A DNA stretch of 64,000 bases from Herbaspirillum rubrisubalbicans. Its GTDB lineage: Bacteria; Pseudomonadota; Gammaproteobacteria; Burkholderiales; Burkholderiaceae_D. Position numbers and translations under genes: made by a program. The notes below the pieces were generated by a model. That model did not search any database. It was given only the letters and a program-made list of their open reading frames with translations, and was not told the origin of the DNA. Location of the stretch: positions 4,774,001-4,838,000 of the forward strand of contig NZ_CP024996.1 of NCBI RefSeq assembly GCF_003719195.1, written 5' to 3'. Each line of letters opens with the position of its first letter. The first letter of the stretch is position 1. Positions 1 to 9,150 of the stretch are shown piece after piece.

Positions 1-2
1 AT

Positions 3-1340
3 TCCAATAAAGTCCTCTGGGGCGAAGGCCTCTTCCTCCGGCCGCAGCACTTCCAACGCCAGGATCACTATCACGAAACACGCCTGCACCAGACCGCTCT
101 GGCCCTCAATCCCTATTGCTGGGGCGTGTCTTCGCTGCAGGTCGATCGCGATGCACTGAACAACAATACGCTGCGTATCCTGGAGCTGTCGGCCATCTTC
201 CAGGATGGAGAGATCTATAAGGCCCCCGACGGCGACGACCTGCCGGACCCGATCGAACTGGCCGAAATCCCCTTGTCTCAACAATCCGTCACTTTCTATG
301 CGGCGCTGCCGGCACTGAAGAGCTTCGGCAGCAATTTCGCCACCGGGACCGGCAATCACCAGTCCAGCCGCTACATCCAGGACAACGTCGAAACCCCGGA
401 CCTGTTCACCGAAGCCGCCAAGGCGGAAATGAGCTTTCTGAAGAAGGCGGTGCGGCTGGTTTCCGAAAACGAGCCACGCGATTCGCTGGTCTGCATTCCC
501 ATCGTGCGTCTGCGCCGCGCCAGTTCCTCCGGCTTTGAAATGGATCCGGATTTCGTGGCCCCGAGCCTGTCGGTCCATGCATCACCCTTGCTGTTCCAGC
601 GTCTGCGCCGGCTGCTCGACGCCTTGCAGGCCAAGGTCAGCGCGCTCTATGGCCATCATCGCGAACCGAGCAAGAGTGTGGTGGAATTCCGTTCCGGCGA
701 CATCACCTCGTTCTGGCTACTACACACGGCCAGTACCGCCTATGCCAACCTGTCGCACTACCTGAACCATCCCCAGTTGCACCCCGAGCGCCTCTACGAA
801 CAATTGCTGGCCCTGGCCGGCTCGCTCATGACGTTCTCGCGCAGCCTGGCCCTGGCCGATCTGCCGCCCTACGAGCACCGCGATCCGGGGCCACCGTTCG
901 CACGCCTGGACAGCATCATCCGCGAGCTGCTCGACACCGTCATTTCGTCCCGCTACTTCGCCATCGCCCTGCACGAGAACAAGCCGTCCTATCACATGGG
1001 GATGCTCGACTCCGGCAAGATCGACGACAAGACCAGCTTCTACCTGGCCGTCAATGCCGACCTGCCGGCCATCGAACTGGTCGACGTGGTGCCGCTGCGC
1101 TTCAAGATCGGCGCCCCCGAGGACGTCGAGAAATTCGTGCTGGCGGCGCTACCGGGCGTGAAGCTGGTGCACTCACCGCAAGTACCAGCCGCCCTGCCGG
1201 TGCGGCCCGATACCTATTACTTCACGCTGGAAAGCAAGGGGGCGATGTACGAACGCATGTTGCAGGCGCAGTCGATCTGCATCTACGTACCCTCTGGCAT
1301 CCGCGACCTCAAACTTGAACTCCTGGCGGTGACACAATGA
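3..1340 (+). CDS. tssK: Type VI secretion baseplate subunit TssK (5' end outside window)
   Basis: Component of the T6SS baseplate that links the phage-tail-like complex to the membrane complex. The open frame is already running at base 3 and reads NKVLWGEGLFLRPQHFQ, the typical TssK N-terminus, so only a few residues are missing. About 445 residues are visible, the normal family length. The body continues with family-typical text (ALPALKSFG, YAALP, VPLRFKIGAPEDVEKFV) and ends with the C-terminal segment rich in IYVPSGIRDLKLELLAV. An internal GTG at 126 would drop the conserved N-terminus and is not the start. The stop overlaps the start of tssL by 4 bp, indicating translational coupling within the T6SS operon. 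Confidence 0.95.
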   Translation, partial: SNKVLWGEGLFLRPQHFQRQDHYHETRLHQTALALNPYCWGVSSLQVDRDALNNNTLRILELSAIFQDGEIYKAPDGDDLPDPIELAEIPLSQQSVTFYAALPALKSFGSNFATGTGNHQSSRYIQDNVETPDLFTEAAKAEMSFLKKAVRLVSENEPRDSLVCIPIVRLRRASSSGFEMDPDFVAPSLSVHASPLLFQRLRRLLDALQAKVSALYGHHREPSKSVVEFRSGDITSFWLLHTASTAYANLSHYLNHPQLHPERLYEQLLALAGSLMTFSRSLALADLPPYEHRDPGPPFARLDSIIRELLDTVISSRYFAIALHENKPSYHMGMLDSGKIDDKTSFYLAVNADLPAIELVDVVPLRFKIGAPEDVEKFVLAALPGVKLVHSPQVPAALPVRPDTYYFTLESKGAMYERMLQAQSICIYVPSGIRDLKLELLAVTQ

Positions 1341-2116
1341 ACATGACCTCGGCCCCCTCCCTGCTCGACCCCGACCACCGGCCACCCACCCAGGCGGCCA
1401 GCGCGCCAGTCAACGCGCGCTCGCTGCTAGACCTGATGTACGACGGCTTCTATGCCTTGTTCATGCTCAAGAACGGCAGTGCGCCGGTGGATGAAGCCTC
1501 CTTCTCCATGAAGATGCAGAAATTCCTGGGCGACGTCGAGCGCAATGCCAAGAAGCTCGATGTCTCGCCGGAGGATGTCTATGCCGCCAAATATGCCTTC
1601 TGCGCCTCGGTCGATGAAATCATCCTGCGCTCCAATTTCGGCATCCGCGATGCCTGGGAACGCCGCCCCCTGCAACTGACCATGTTCGGGGATCAACTGG
1701 CAGGTGAAAATTTCTTCAAGCAGCTGGAAGACCTGCGCATCCGTGGCAACGCGCACATCCAGGCGCTGGAGGTGTTTCACATGTGCCTGCTGCTGGGTTT
1801 CCAGGGCAAGTACGCATTGGAAGGACCAGAAAAACTGAATTATCTGACCGCCCGCCTGGGTGACGAAATTGCCCACCTCAAGGGCAAGAGCGCCGGCTTC
1901 GCGCCGCATTGGGCAAGACCGGACGCCATCGTCAACAAGCTGCGCAATGATGTACCGCTGTGGGTGGTGGCCTCGCTGTTTGCCTTCATCGCCATGTTTG
2001 CCTACCTGGGGCTGAACTGGATGCTGACCAGCGGCACCGAAAACGGCCTGGCCGGTTATGCCGACATCGTCAAGCTGGCGCCGCGCACGGCCAACCTCAC
2101 CATTACGCTGCCCTGA
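1337..2116 (+). CDS. tssL: Type VI secretion membrane protein TssL (DotU/IcmH family)
   Basis: Inner-membrane component of the T6SS membrane complex (TssJLM). It has 259 residues with the DotU pattern: a cytoplasmic helical domain (DEIILRSNFGI, DQLAGENFFKQLEDL, LEVFHMCLLLGFQGKY, all DotU signatures) followed by one C-terminal transmembrane helix at about residues 207-230 and a short periplasmic tail. It has no peptidoglycan-binding extension of the OmpA type, so it is the short form. It overlaps tssK by 4 bp and lies 30 bp before vgrG. Confidence 0.95.
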   Translation: MNMTSAPSLLDPDHRPPTQAASAPVNARSLLDLMYDGFYALFMLKNGSAPVDEASFSMKMQKFLGDVERNAKKLDVSPEDVYAAKYAFCASVDEIILRSNFGIRDAWERRPLQLTMFGDQLAGENFFKQLEDLRIRGNAHIQALEVFHMCLLLGFQGKYALEGPEKLNYLTARLGDEIAHLKGKSAGFAPHWARPDAIVNKLRNDVPLWVVASLFAFIAMFAYLGLNWMLTSGTENGLAGYADIVKLAPRTANLTITLP

Positions 2117-2146
2117 GCAGGATTCCCTCATCAGAAGGCGACTCAG

Positions 2147-4861
2147 ATGAATCTGCCGTTTCCCGATTCTCTCTCCCCCGTCATCTCCGCCCTGTTCGGC
2201 CCCGGCCTGTCGCAACATGCGCGCCTCATCACCCTGGACAGCGCACAGCCCGATGGCTTGCCCGAATCCCTGGTGGTGGAACGCTTCCACGGCCAGGAAA
2301 GCGTCAATGACAACTTTCATTTCGACATCGATGCGCTCTCGGTCTCCACCGATCTCGACCTGAAGCAATTCATCGGCACCGAGCTCACCCTGCGCCTGCT
2401 GCAAGCCGACGGCAGCCGGCGTGCCTGGCATGGCTACTGCACGCAAGCCTCCTGGCTGGGTGCGGATGGTGGCCTGGCGCGCTATCGCCTGCGGCTGGAA
2501 TCCTTCCTCGCCTTCCTGGAGCGACGACACGACAGTTTCCTGTTCCAGGACATGGATGTCACCGAGATCGCCAGCGCCCTCTTCAAGGAATACCCTCAGG
2601 CCAATTTCGCCCTGAACGTCACCCAGACACTCATCAAGCGCGATATCTGCACCCAGTACCGAGAAAGCGACTTTCATTTCCTGCGCCGCATCCTGGCCTC
2701 GGAAGGCTTGAACTTCCGCTTCGAGCACCAGCAGGAAAGCGATGACGCCGGTCAGCAAGGACAACAGGGGCAACAGGGGCAACAACAAGCACGCCACAAA
2801 CTCATCATCTTCGACCGCCAAGCGAAGATGCCAGCCATCCCCGGTGCCGACGACACCATCCGCTTCCACCGCGTGGCCGCCATGGAGGCCAGCGATGCCA
2901 TCACCGACTTCAGCGCCGTGCGCAGCGTGCAATCCAATGGCGTGGCGCTGGCCAGTTGGCACCCGGAAAAGATCTCCTCGCCATCGGCCGAAGAAAACTC
3001 CAGCCTGGATGCTGGTGACCTGCCGCTCTTACCTATCTATGACGGCACCGGCCAGCAGGACTTCGCCGACCAGGATGCCGCCGCCACCCACGCCTTGCTG
3101 ATGCTGCAAGCGCTGGAGATGCAGAACAAACGCTTCGAAGGCGCCGGCGCGGCGCGTCAACTCGCCGCCGGCACACAGTTCTCATTGCGCCAGCACGACC
3201 ACTATCCCGCAGGAGAAAACCGCTTCAAGGTACTCTCGGTCAAGCACAGCGCACGCAACAACTTCGAGCACAATATCGCGCGCATCCTCGACGACATCCT
3301 GCCGGACAGTGCCCAGATATCAGATATCAGCGCCGACGACGAACTGAAGGCCGGCACCTACCGCAACCGTTTCACGGTCGTGCGCGACGCCGTTCCCATC
3401 CTGCCCACCGCCATCACGCAACGCCTCAAGCCCACCTCCCGCGGCACCCAGACTGCGCTGGTGACCGGCTTGCCTGGCACTGCCGTCACGACCGACCGCA
3501 ATCACCGGGTCAAGGTGCAATTCCATTGGCAACGCGGCCAGTCGCCCAATCCGGGCGGCCTGCGCGAAACCGGCAATCTGGATGACAAACAAGGCAATGC
3601 CCCCGGCAACGATGCCTCCGGCACCTGGGTGCGCGTGGCCGAAGCGCAGTCCGGCCCCAACTGGGGCAGCCAGTTCACGCCACGCATCGGCAGCGAAGTC
3701 TTGATCGACTTCATCGAAGGCGACATCGACCGCCCCGTGGTGGTAGCCCAGCTCTACAACGGCAATGACACTCCCCCCTTCCCGGCCGGCGCCGATTCGG
3801 GCGTCAATCATGCCGGCACGATTTCCGGCTGGCACAGCCTGTCCCACGATGGCAGCGGCTTCAACCAATGGGTGGTGGACGACACGCAATCGCAGTTGCG
3901 GATGCGGCTGGCCTCCAGCCAGGCCAGATCGCAACTCAATCTGGGCCACCTGATCGACCAGGCCGACACCGGCGCCCAGCGCGGCAACTACCGCGGCCAG
4001 GGCTTCGAGCTGCGCAGCGATGCCTGGGGCGTGGTGCGCGGTGAAAACGGCTTGCTGCTTTCCGCCACCGCGCGCCCGGCTGCCGGGGCCAGTGTCACCA
4101 GCACGCAGATGGACGCCACCGAAGCGATTGCCCAACTGAAAGGCGCCAGTGAACTGACCAACAACATGGGCAACGCCGCCACCCAGCAGCAGGCGCTGCA
4201 TAGTGCGGCAGCTTTCCAGGCCAAGTCCGACTTCATCGCCGCCATCGACCCGGCCGACCAGGGCAAGCATCCGGCCAGCGTCAATGGCCAGGAAGCCTTC
4301 AAAACCAAGGGCGAATCGCGCCAGACCGACGCCGCACAACCGGTCGAGAAATTCGCCAAGGCCGCCGTGCTGATGGAGTCCCCGACCAACATCAACTGGG
4401 CCAGCGCCGCCTCCACGCTGCTCTATGCGGGCGAGAGCCTGCACTGGACCAGCCAGGGCGACACCCACTGGACCGCAGCCGACACCGCCAGCCTGGCCGC
4501 CGGCAAGGCCGCCACTCTGTTTGCGCATGAGGGCGGCATCCAGGTCTTTGCCGGCAACGGACCGGTCTCGCTCCAGTCGCATACCGATGCGCTGGAGATC
4601 CTGGCCGACCAGCAGGTGAGCGTGACCAGCGTCAATGACAGCATCGAGATCAAGGCGCGCCACAAGATCGTGGTACAGGCGGGGCAGTCTTGCGTGACGC
4701 TGGAGGACGGGAACATCACGTTTGCTTGTCCGGGGACGTTTTCGGTGAAGGGAGCGGCACATGCGTTTCCGGGTGGGGCGAGCGCTGCGGCAAGCCTGCC
4801 ACCTTTACCGAACAGCGTTGTGAACGTTAAAAATTCGCGGAGATTCTCCTTCTCACGGTAA
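2147..4861 (+). CDS. vgrG: Type VI secretion spike protein VgrG (TssI) with DUF2345 extension
   Basis: Trimeric spike protein that carries effectors out of the cell on the Hcp tube. The 904 residues comprise a gp27-like N-terminal part (LITLDSAQPDG, VVERFHGQESVNDNFHFDIDA), a gp5/OB-fold region (TALVTGLPGTAVTTDRNHRVKVQF-type text, WVRVAEAQSGPNWGSQFTPRIGSEV) and a DUF2345-type C-terminal beta-helix ending in SVKGA. No extra catalytic domain follows, so toxicity is probably supplied by the downstream gene. A glutamine-rich insertion lies around residues 203-215. The start ATG at 2147 follows the tssL stop closely; the effector starts 10 bp after its stop with AAGGAAG as ribosome site. Confidence 0.95.
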   Translation: MNLPFPDSLSPVISALFGPGLSQHARLITLDSAQPDGLPESLVVERFHGQESVNDNFHFDIDALSVSTDLDLKQFIGTELTLRLLQADGSRRAWHGYCTQASWLGADGGLARYRLRLESFLAFLERRHDSFLFQDMDVTEIASALFKEYPQANFALNVTQTLIKRDICTQYRESDFHFLRRILASEGLNFRFEHQQESDDAGQQGQQGQQGQQQARHKLIIFDRQAKMPAIPGADDTIRFHRVAAMEASDAITDFSAVRSVQSNGVALASWHPEKISSPSAEENSSLDAGDLPLLPIYDGTGQQDFADQDAAATHALLMLQALEMQNKRFEGAGAARQLAAGTQFSLRQHDHYPAGENRFKVLSVKHSARNNFEHNIARILDDILPDSAQISDISADDELKAGTYRNRFTVVRDAVPILPTAITQRLKPTSRGTQTALVTGLPGTAVTTDRNHRVKVQFHWQRGQSPNPGGLRETGNLDDKQGNAPGNDASGTWVRVAEAQSGPNWGSQFTPRIGSEVLIDFIEGDIDRPVVVAQLYNGNDTPPFPAGADSGVNHAGTISGWHSLSHDGSGFNQWVVDDTQSQLRMRLASSQARSQLNLGHLIDQADTGAQRGNYRGQGFELRSDAWGVVRGENGLLLSATARPAAGASVTSTQMDATEAIAQLKGASELTNNMGNAATQQQALHSAAAFQAKSDFIAAIDPADQGKHPASVNGQEAFKTKGESRQTDAAQPVEKFAKAAVLMESPTNINWASAASTLLYAGESLHWTSQGDTHWTAADTASLAAGKAATLFAHEGGIQVFAGNGPVSLQSHTDALEILADQQVSVTSVNDSIEIKARHKIVVQAGQSCVTLEDGNITFACPGTFSVKGAAHAFPGGASAAASLPPLPNSVVNVKNSRRFSFSR
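2753..2790 (+). repeat. Short in-frame Gln/Gly codon repeat inside vgrG
   Basis: Nine-base units of the type CAACAGGGG are repeated here, encoding QQG three times followed by a run of glutamines. The tract sits between conserved stretches of the gp27-like domain and keeps the frame. Such tracts can change copy number by slippage, in whole codons, without breaking the protein. It is seen directly in the sequence; any functional effect is unknown. Confidence 0.7.
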
Positions 4862-4870
4862 GGAAGTTTT

Positions 4871-7057
4871 ATGCTCATCAGCCCACCTTTTCTTCCTCCT
4901 CGTCTTGCCGAGGACGATGATGCTTATCTAGAGACAGCCATGCGTAGCCCGGAGCATGGAAACTTCCCCGTCAGCCATAAATTATCGTGGCACGGGGGCT
5001 TGCATCTGGAAGCTCCGGCACGCGACAAAGGACGAGAACCCGTGCGCGCCATTGCCGATGGCATCGTCGCCTATGTTCGACAACCGACGGCACGTCCAGC
5101 GACTGCTGCTGAAGATGAACAGCATGTACTTGGCTATATGGGATGGACAGATGACGGTTGCGTCATCATGCGACACGACTCCACGATCGGAGCCCAAAAC
5201 GATAAAGAAACGCAAGTACGTTTCTACTCCATCTACATGCATCTGCAGACGATACGCGGCGTCAAAGCTGGCCAAACAATTTATCGCAAGGCCGAGTTGG
5301 GCAGTGCAGGCTCCTTTGAGGGGCACGCCAACATCCTCCACTTTGAGATCATCTGCGATGACGACAACCTTAAAAGACTGATCGGCCGAAATACGGGTGA
5401 CCTCAATATCACGGCAAACGGTCGTACCGATGCTGTCTTTGGTGAAATCTACTTTAGATTGCCCGCCGATACCCGGCTCTACCCGCGGCGTCCTCCTCTC
5501 ACTGAAAAATCAGGATCCAATGAAACGGTATTGAACGAATCGCTGTTCGTCGGTGTACGTTTTGGAGGAGGAAACGCTTATGTCAGTACCTACCGTGCCG
5601 ATGGGACTCGGGTGGGTGCAACGCTGACGGAAAGCGATGCCGAATATGAACTTTACCGACAGGCAGAAAAAGTCGTTCAGGCATACAGAGCCGCACGTGC
5701 CAGCCAAGTACCGGCGCATAGTGCAGTCTATGAATTGCTGCGCTTCGGGCGGATCTTGGGACCGGATCGCTTGACGCCAGGTGACACGCCACACTGGCGA
5801 CAGATAGCCACGGCGAATGGCCAAGGATGGGTGAATCTGAACGCCACAGGGGTTTTCAAGTACAGCGATGCCGATGCGCCCCATTGGGCTGGCTGGCAAC
5901 TATTGATGGACTACGATGATCAGGATAGCCGCTGCGATATCGATGCCCTTCGAAAAATGCTGGACGAAGACGGCGACGGGATCACCACCCGATCCGAGGC
6001 AGAAAATCGACTGAAAGATGCAGAGGTTCAGCGGACCATGCGTGGCATGGTGTGTAAATTTCCGACTGAATGGCAACGAAGTGGCATTGCGGAGCGCTGG
6101 AATTGGCTGACCCAAGAAGGGCCTGATAGGGAAACCAGCGCGACGCCCAGCCTGAACGACAGCACCTACTTGTCTCAAGCGGACTTTCCCGAATTTCAGC
6201 GTCATGTTGAGGCGCTAGCATTCTGGGAACTTGCTGCGCTGGACGATATTGGGGCCGTGCATTGGCACTTTCATCCCAGGAAATTCATTGAACACTTCAG
6301 AAAATGCGGCTGGCTAAGCATCGAGGAGATGAAGCGCATTTATGCGGACAAGGAGAGCACCTATAAAGATGTTGGTCAGTCAGGGGATACCGTCAAGGAA
6401 AAATTTCGGCTCAGTCTCAATCTCGTTTTTCGGAAATATCTCCTCAATAAGCCCCTCAGGATGGCGCATTTTTTCGGTCAAGCCGCTCAAGAGAGCTATT
6501 TTTTTATGCTGACACGCGAGGCTGCCATAGGAGTCGCCAAGGCAATCAAGGAAAACCATATTTCAGTTCAAGGGGAAGAAGACGGCTATCTTCAGATTAC
6601 AGCGATCAATCGGGATCAACTTCTGTATTTCGCTGAGTCCGGCAATAACGGTTACTACGAAGGCCGTGTCGATTTGGGCAATACGGATCCGGGTGACGGA
6701 ATGAAATTTCGCGGCAGAGGGATGAAGCAATTGACAGGACGCTATAACTATTCAGAGTACTGGGTATTTCGTGGCTGGCTTGATCGAAGCTCTTACGATG
6801 CAGGTTGGTTCAACAATAAGGGGCGAGGGCCGGTCATTAACAATCCGCAAATTGTAGCCGACGTACCTTACAACGCTGTGGACACAGCAGGTTTCTACTG
6901 CTCAAAAACCGTTATTATCAAAGCAGCTGATGGTGGGGCTACTACACAAGCTTCCGCCGCAGTAAGCCGATTGGTTAATCCTTATGAACGCCCACCAAGA
7001 AGTACGCGAGCAACACAAACGATATCTTCCTACCTAATACTCGGCGATGAAATCTAA
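4871..7057 (+). CDS. Probable T6SS effector: M23-like, SH3b-like, EF-hand and GH19-like domains
   Basis: A 728-residue protein directly behind vgrG, best read as a cell-wall-attacking T6SS effector. Residues 35-165 resemble an M23 peptidase (WHGGLHL at 40-46, YMHLQ at 122-126, LHFEI at 156-160), but the usual HxH metal pair is not intact, so this part may bind rather than cut peptidoglycan. Residues about 285-330 look like an SH3b fold (GQGWVNL). Residues 365-376 form a canonical EF-hand loop, DEDGDGITTRSE. Residues about 520-710 resemble GH19 lysozymes/chitinases, with AAQES around Glu541 and GMKFRGRGMKQLTGRYNY at 610-627. Base composition is more AT-rich than vgrG. It has no signal peptide, as expected for T6SS delivery. 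It overlaps the next gene by 11 bp. Confidence 0.8.
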   Translation: MLISPPFLPPRLAEDDDAYLETAMRSPEHGNFPVSHKLSWHGGLHLEAPARDKGREPVRAIADGIVAYVRQPTARPATAAEDEQHVLGYMGWTDDGCVIMRHDSTIGAQNDKETQVRFYSIYMHLQTIRGVKAGQTIYRKAELGSAGSFEGHANILHFEIICDDDNLKRLIGRNTGDLNITANGRTDAVFGEIYFRLPADTRLYPRRPPLTEKSGSNETVLNESLFVGVRFGGGNAYVSTYRADGTRVGATLTESDAEYELYRQAEKVVQAYRAARASQVPAHSAVYELLRFGRILGPDRLTPGDTPHWRQIATANGQGWVNLNATGVFKYSDADAPHWAGWQLLMDYDDQDSRCDIDALRKMLDEDGDGITTRSEAENRLKDAEVQRTMRGMVCKFPTEWQRSGIAERWNWLTQEGPDRETSATPSLNDSTYLSQADFPEFQRHVEALAFWELAALDDIGAVHWHFHPRKFIEHFRKCGWLSIEEMKRIYADKESTYKDVGQSGDTVKEKFRLSLNLVFRKYLLNKPLRMAHFFGQAAQESYFFMLTREAAIGVAKAIKENHISVQGEEDGYLQITAINRDQLLYFAESGNNGYYEGRVDLGNTDPGDGMKFRGRGMKQLTGRYNYSEYWVFRGWLDRSSYDAGWFNNKGRGPVINNPQIVADVPYNAVDTAGFYCSKTVIIKAADGGATTQASAAVSRLVNPYERPPRSTRATQTISSYLILGDEI

Positions 7058-7520
7058 ATTCCCCATTACTTTCTTTTTTCTAACAGCGCTATTTTTCTCA
7101 GGTACGGTCGGTGCCGAAAACCCTGAACTTCGCAGATCGTTCCGAGGAATAGCGAACCAATTCGTGTACGACGTTGGGAGACGTACTATCAAGATAAAAC
7201 TCGATATCCCCGTCAATCACTGGACCGTCAACTGCCATAGAGACCGTGCAATCATATGGGGCCAAGACCTGAGCCAAGCTCGAATAGGCGCTCCACCCGT
7301 TACTAAGGTTTATATCATTGATCTCAAACGGGGCAAGCCTATCAATCACTACACGGGAACCCGTGGCCCCTATGAAGCGGCCTTCAGCAGAGATCAAAAA
7401 ACGGCGATCGTAGACGACGATGTGGTGGACCTGGCGACAGGAAAATTGGTCGACGTGATTGATGAAATGAAACTTGATGTTGAGACTTGCCCATCCTTTC
7501 CAGGAAAGCAGTCGAACTAG
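7047..7520 (+). CDS. Secreted small protein, probable immunity to the upstream effector
   Basis: 157 residues, starting with a clear Sec signal peptide (MKSKFPITFFFLTALFFSGTVGA, cleavage expected after GA at about residue 23). The mature part is small and soluble; I do not recognise a named family. It begins inside the last codons of the effector gene (11-bp overlap), so the two are translated together. Immunity proteins against peptidoglycan hydrolases must act in the periplasm, which fits the signal peptide. The immunity role is inferred from position and export signal, not from a family match. Confidence 0.6.
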   Translation: MKSKFPITFFFLTALFFSGTVGAENPELRRSFRGIANQFVYDVGRRTIKIKLDIPVNHWTVNCHRDRAIIWGQDLSQARIGAPPVTKVYIIDLKRGKPINHYTGTRGPYEAAFSRDQKTAIVDDDVVDLATGKLVDVIDEMKLDVETCPSFPGKQSN

Positions 7521-7792
7521 AGGTAGCTAACGCCAGAAAGAACGCAGCCAAGAATTTCAATTTTTTGCAGGCATTAAATATCCGATGCTCCAATCTCCAA
7601 TTCAATTAAGCCTTACGCAAAAAAGACACGTCTCGCTGCTTTACAATTTCGCCTCGCTCGAATATCTGAAAGGCCTTCAAGTACACCTGCACGAACTCAT
7701 GCAATTCATCGATCCGATGTTAGCCAAGGCCAAGCTTCAAGGCCGCGACGCACTGCTGACCAATAGTCGCTGGGGAACACGTGACACCTCGC

Positions 7793-8148
7793 AGAACTGG
7801 GCCAATAATGGCTGGCCATTTCTTGCCGACTTCGAACTGTCTGTCTCCAGGCAAATCGCACAGCGTGCATTCGAAGTCTATTCATTTACCGATGCGTACA
7901 ATTGTGGGCGCGGCTTGTCGGAGTACTCCCTGAACTGGATGACACCGGAGGAGGAGGATGAATTCCAATCCCGCTTCGATGATCTATACCTGTACGCACA
8001 CAATATCGACAACACATTGACAAAATTCAATGTCGCTGGACGATGGGACGATTTAAGTTTGACGCTATGTCTGGCCGACCACCCCGAGGCACTCAGAGAC
8101 GCCACCGCATTAAGACTTCGAAGCGACATCGTCGCCCGTAGCGGGACA
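7793..8148 (+). repeat. Tandem duplication, copy 1
   Basis: First copy of a direct repeat whose second copy is at 8155-8507. The copies differ at about four bases in the first third and by one 3-bp indel (GAT present in this copy within a GAG-rich stretch near 7958); the rest appears identical. The copies are nearly adjacent, separated by 6 bp. Confidence 0.9.
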
Positions 8149-8154
8149 CCTCCG

Positions 8155-8507
8155 AGAACTGGGCCAATAATGGCTGGCCATTTCTTGCCGACTTCGAACT
8201 GTCTGTCGCCAAGCAAATCGCACAGCGGGCATTCGAAGTCTATTCGTTTACCGATGCGTACAATTGTGGGCGCGGCTTGTCGGAGTACTCCCTGAACTGG
8301 ATGACACCGGAGGAGGAGGAATTCCAATCCCGCTTCGATGATCTATACCTGTACGCACACAATATCGACAACACATTGACAAAATTCAATGTCGCTGGAC
8401 GATGGGACGATTTAAGTTTGACGCTATGTCTGGCCGACCACCCCGAGGCACTCAGAGACGCCACCGCATTAAGACTTCGAAGCGACATCGTCGCCCGTAG
8501 CGGGACA
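8155..8507 (+). repeat. Tandem duplication, copy 2
   Basis: Second copy of the repeat at 7793-8148. Its displacement of 362 bp at the left end and 359 bp at the right end is not a multiple of three at the entry junction, so the duplication breaks the reading frame of the host gene. Deleting one unit would restore a continuous frame of about 310 codons from 7585 to 8879. Confidence 0.9.
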
Positions 8508-9150
8508 ACGCCGCCGCGGACCGGCGTTTATTTGCCGCTCGACGACCCTCATGACACTCCACAATTTTGCTGGACCGGAAATCCGTCTGGGGAACTCAAA
8601 CAGTGCAGTACGTTTAACGATCTTGGACTGGAGGTGCTGGCAAGTGTCGGTCGTCAAGCTCTGTGGCTCGACGATTACCGCATGTATCAGTTCGTGCAAA
8701 GTCACCGTCAAGATCCTCGTTTGACGGCAGATCCAGACTTCAAGGACTGTGTAAATAAACCCAAGCTGGCTGCAAGTCTAGTCGCCGAACACGCTTTCAC
8801 GTCACGTCCCTGCGATTGGATTTACGTAGAACAACTTCACGGACAGCCTATCGACTTCTCCGAAGATAGCTCCTCTTGATCAGGCAAATATGGTGGCTCG
8901 ACAGGACTGAATCCAAGACACGATCCATTTCCCCGGGCACATCGATCCACAAGAAATCTACCTTCTGGAGCGCTATACCTCTGCCACCTATCTCGGCCAG
9001 TTGCGCGACAGCTGGCAAGACATGCAGGAGCCCGAGGTTCACTTGCTGCGCCGGACACTTGGACTATCTCCCCCCAAGTCATGACCTGAATGCTCAGGAT
9101 TTTCGTGGCAGCCTTTGGTAGGTTGTCGGTCCGGGAGAAGATGAGTCGCA

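Larger units (their letters stand above)
7585..9084 (+). pseudogene. Broken Imm71/72-like immunity gene with internal tandem duplication
   Basis: Remains of one gene, in three pieces. Piece one opens at ATG 7585 and reads through 7585-8154. A 356-bp segment is then repeated out of frame (shift 362 bp), so this frame runs into nonsense and stops at 8295. Piece two resumes in another frame and ends with TGA at 8877-8879. Reading past that TGA gives SGKYGGSTGLNPRHDPFP, and with one base removed from the C run at 8931-8934 continues as GHIDPQEIYLLERYTSATYL and on to a stop at 9084. The text SGTTPPRTGVYLPLDDP, FCWTG, CSTFNDLGLEVLASVGR and LWLDDYRMYQF resembles what I recall of Imm71/Imm72 immunity proteins found beside T6SS effectors; the assignment is from memory. 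No signal peptide. Part of 8277-8879 could still make a 200-residue protein. Confidence 0.6.

Noticed and set aside
1427..2962. Minus-strand open frame of 511 codons opposite tssL and vgrG
   Set aside because: Antisense to well-recognised T6SS genes; no ribosome site or family resemblance.
4871..5400. Effector N-terminus as a fully active M23 endopeptidase
   Set aside because: The HxH half of the metal site reads ILH, so activity cannot be claimed from sequence.
8876..9121. 81-codon plus-strand frame after the broken immunity gene
   Set aside because: Another frame in the same stretch gives more protein-like text; this one has low-information composition.
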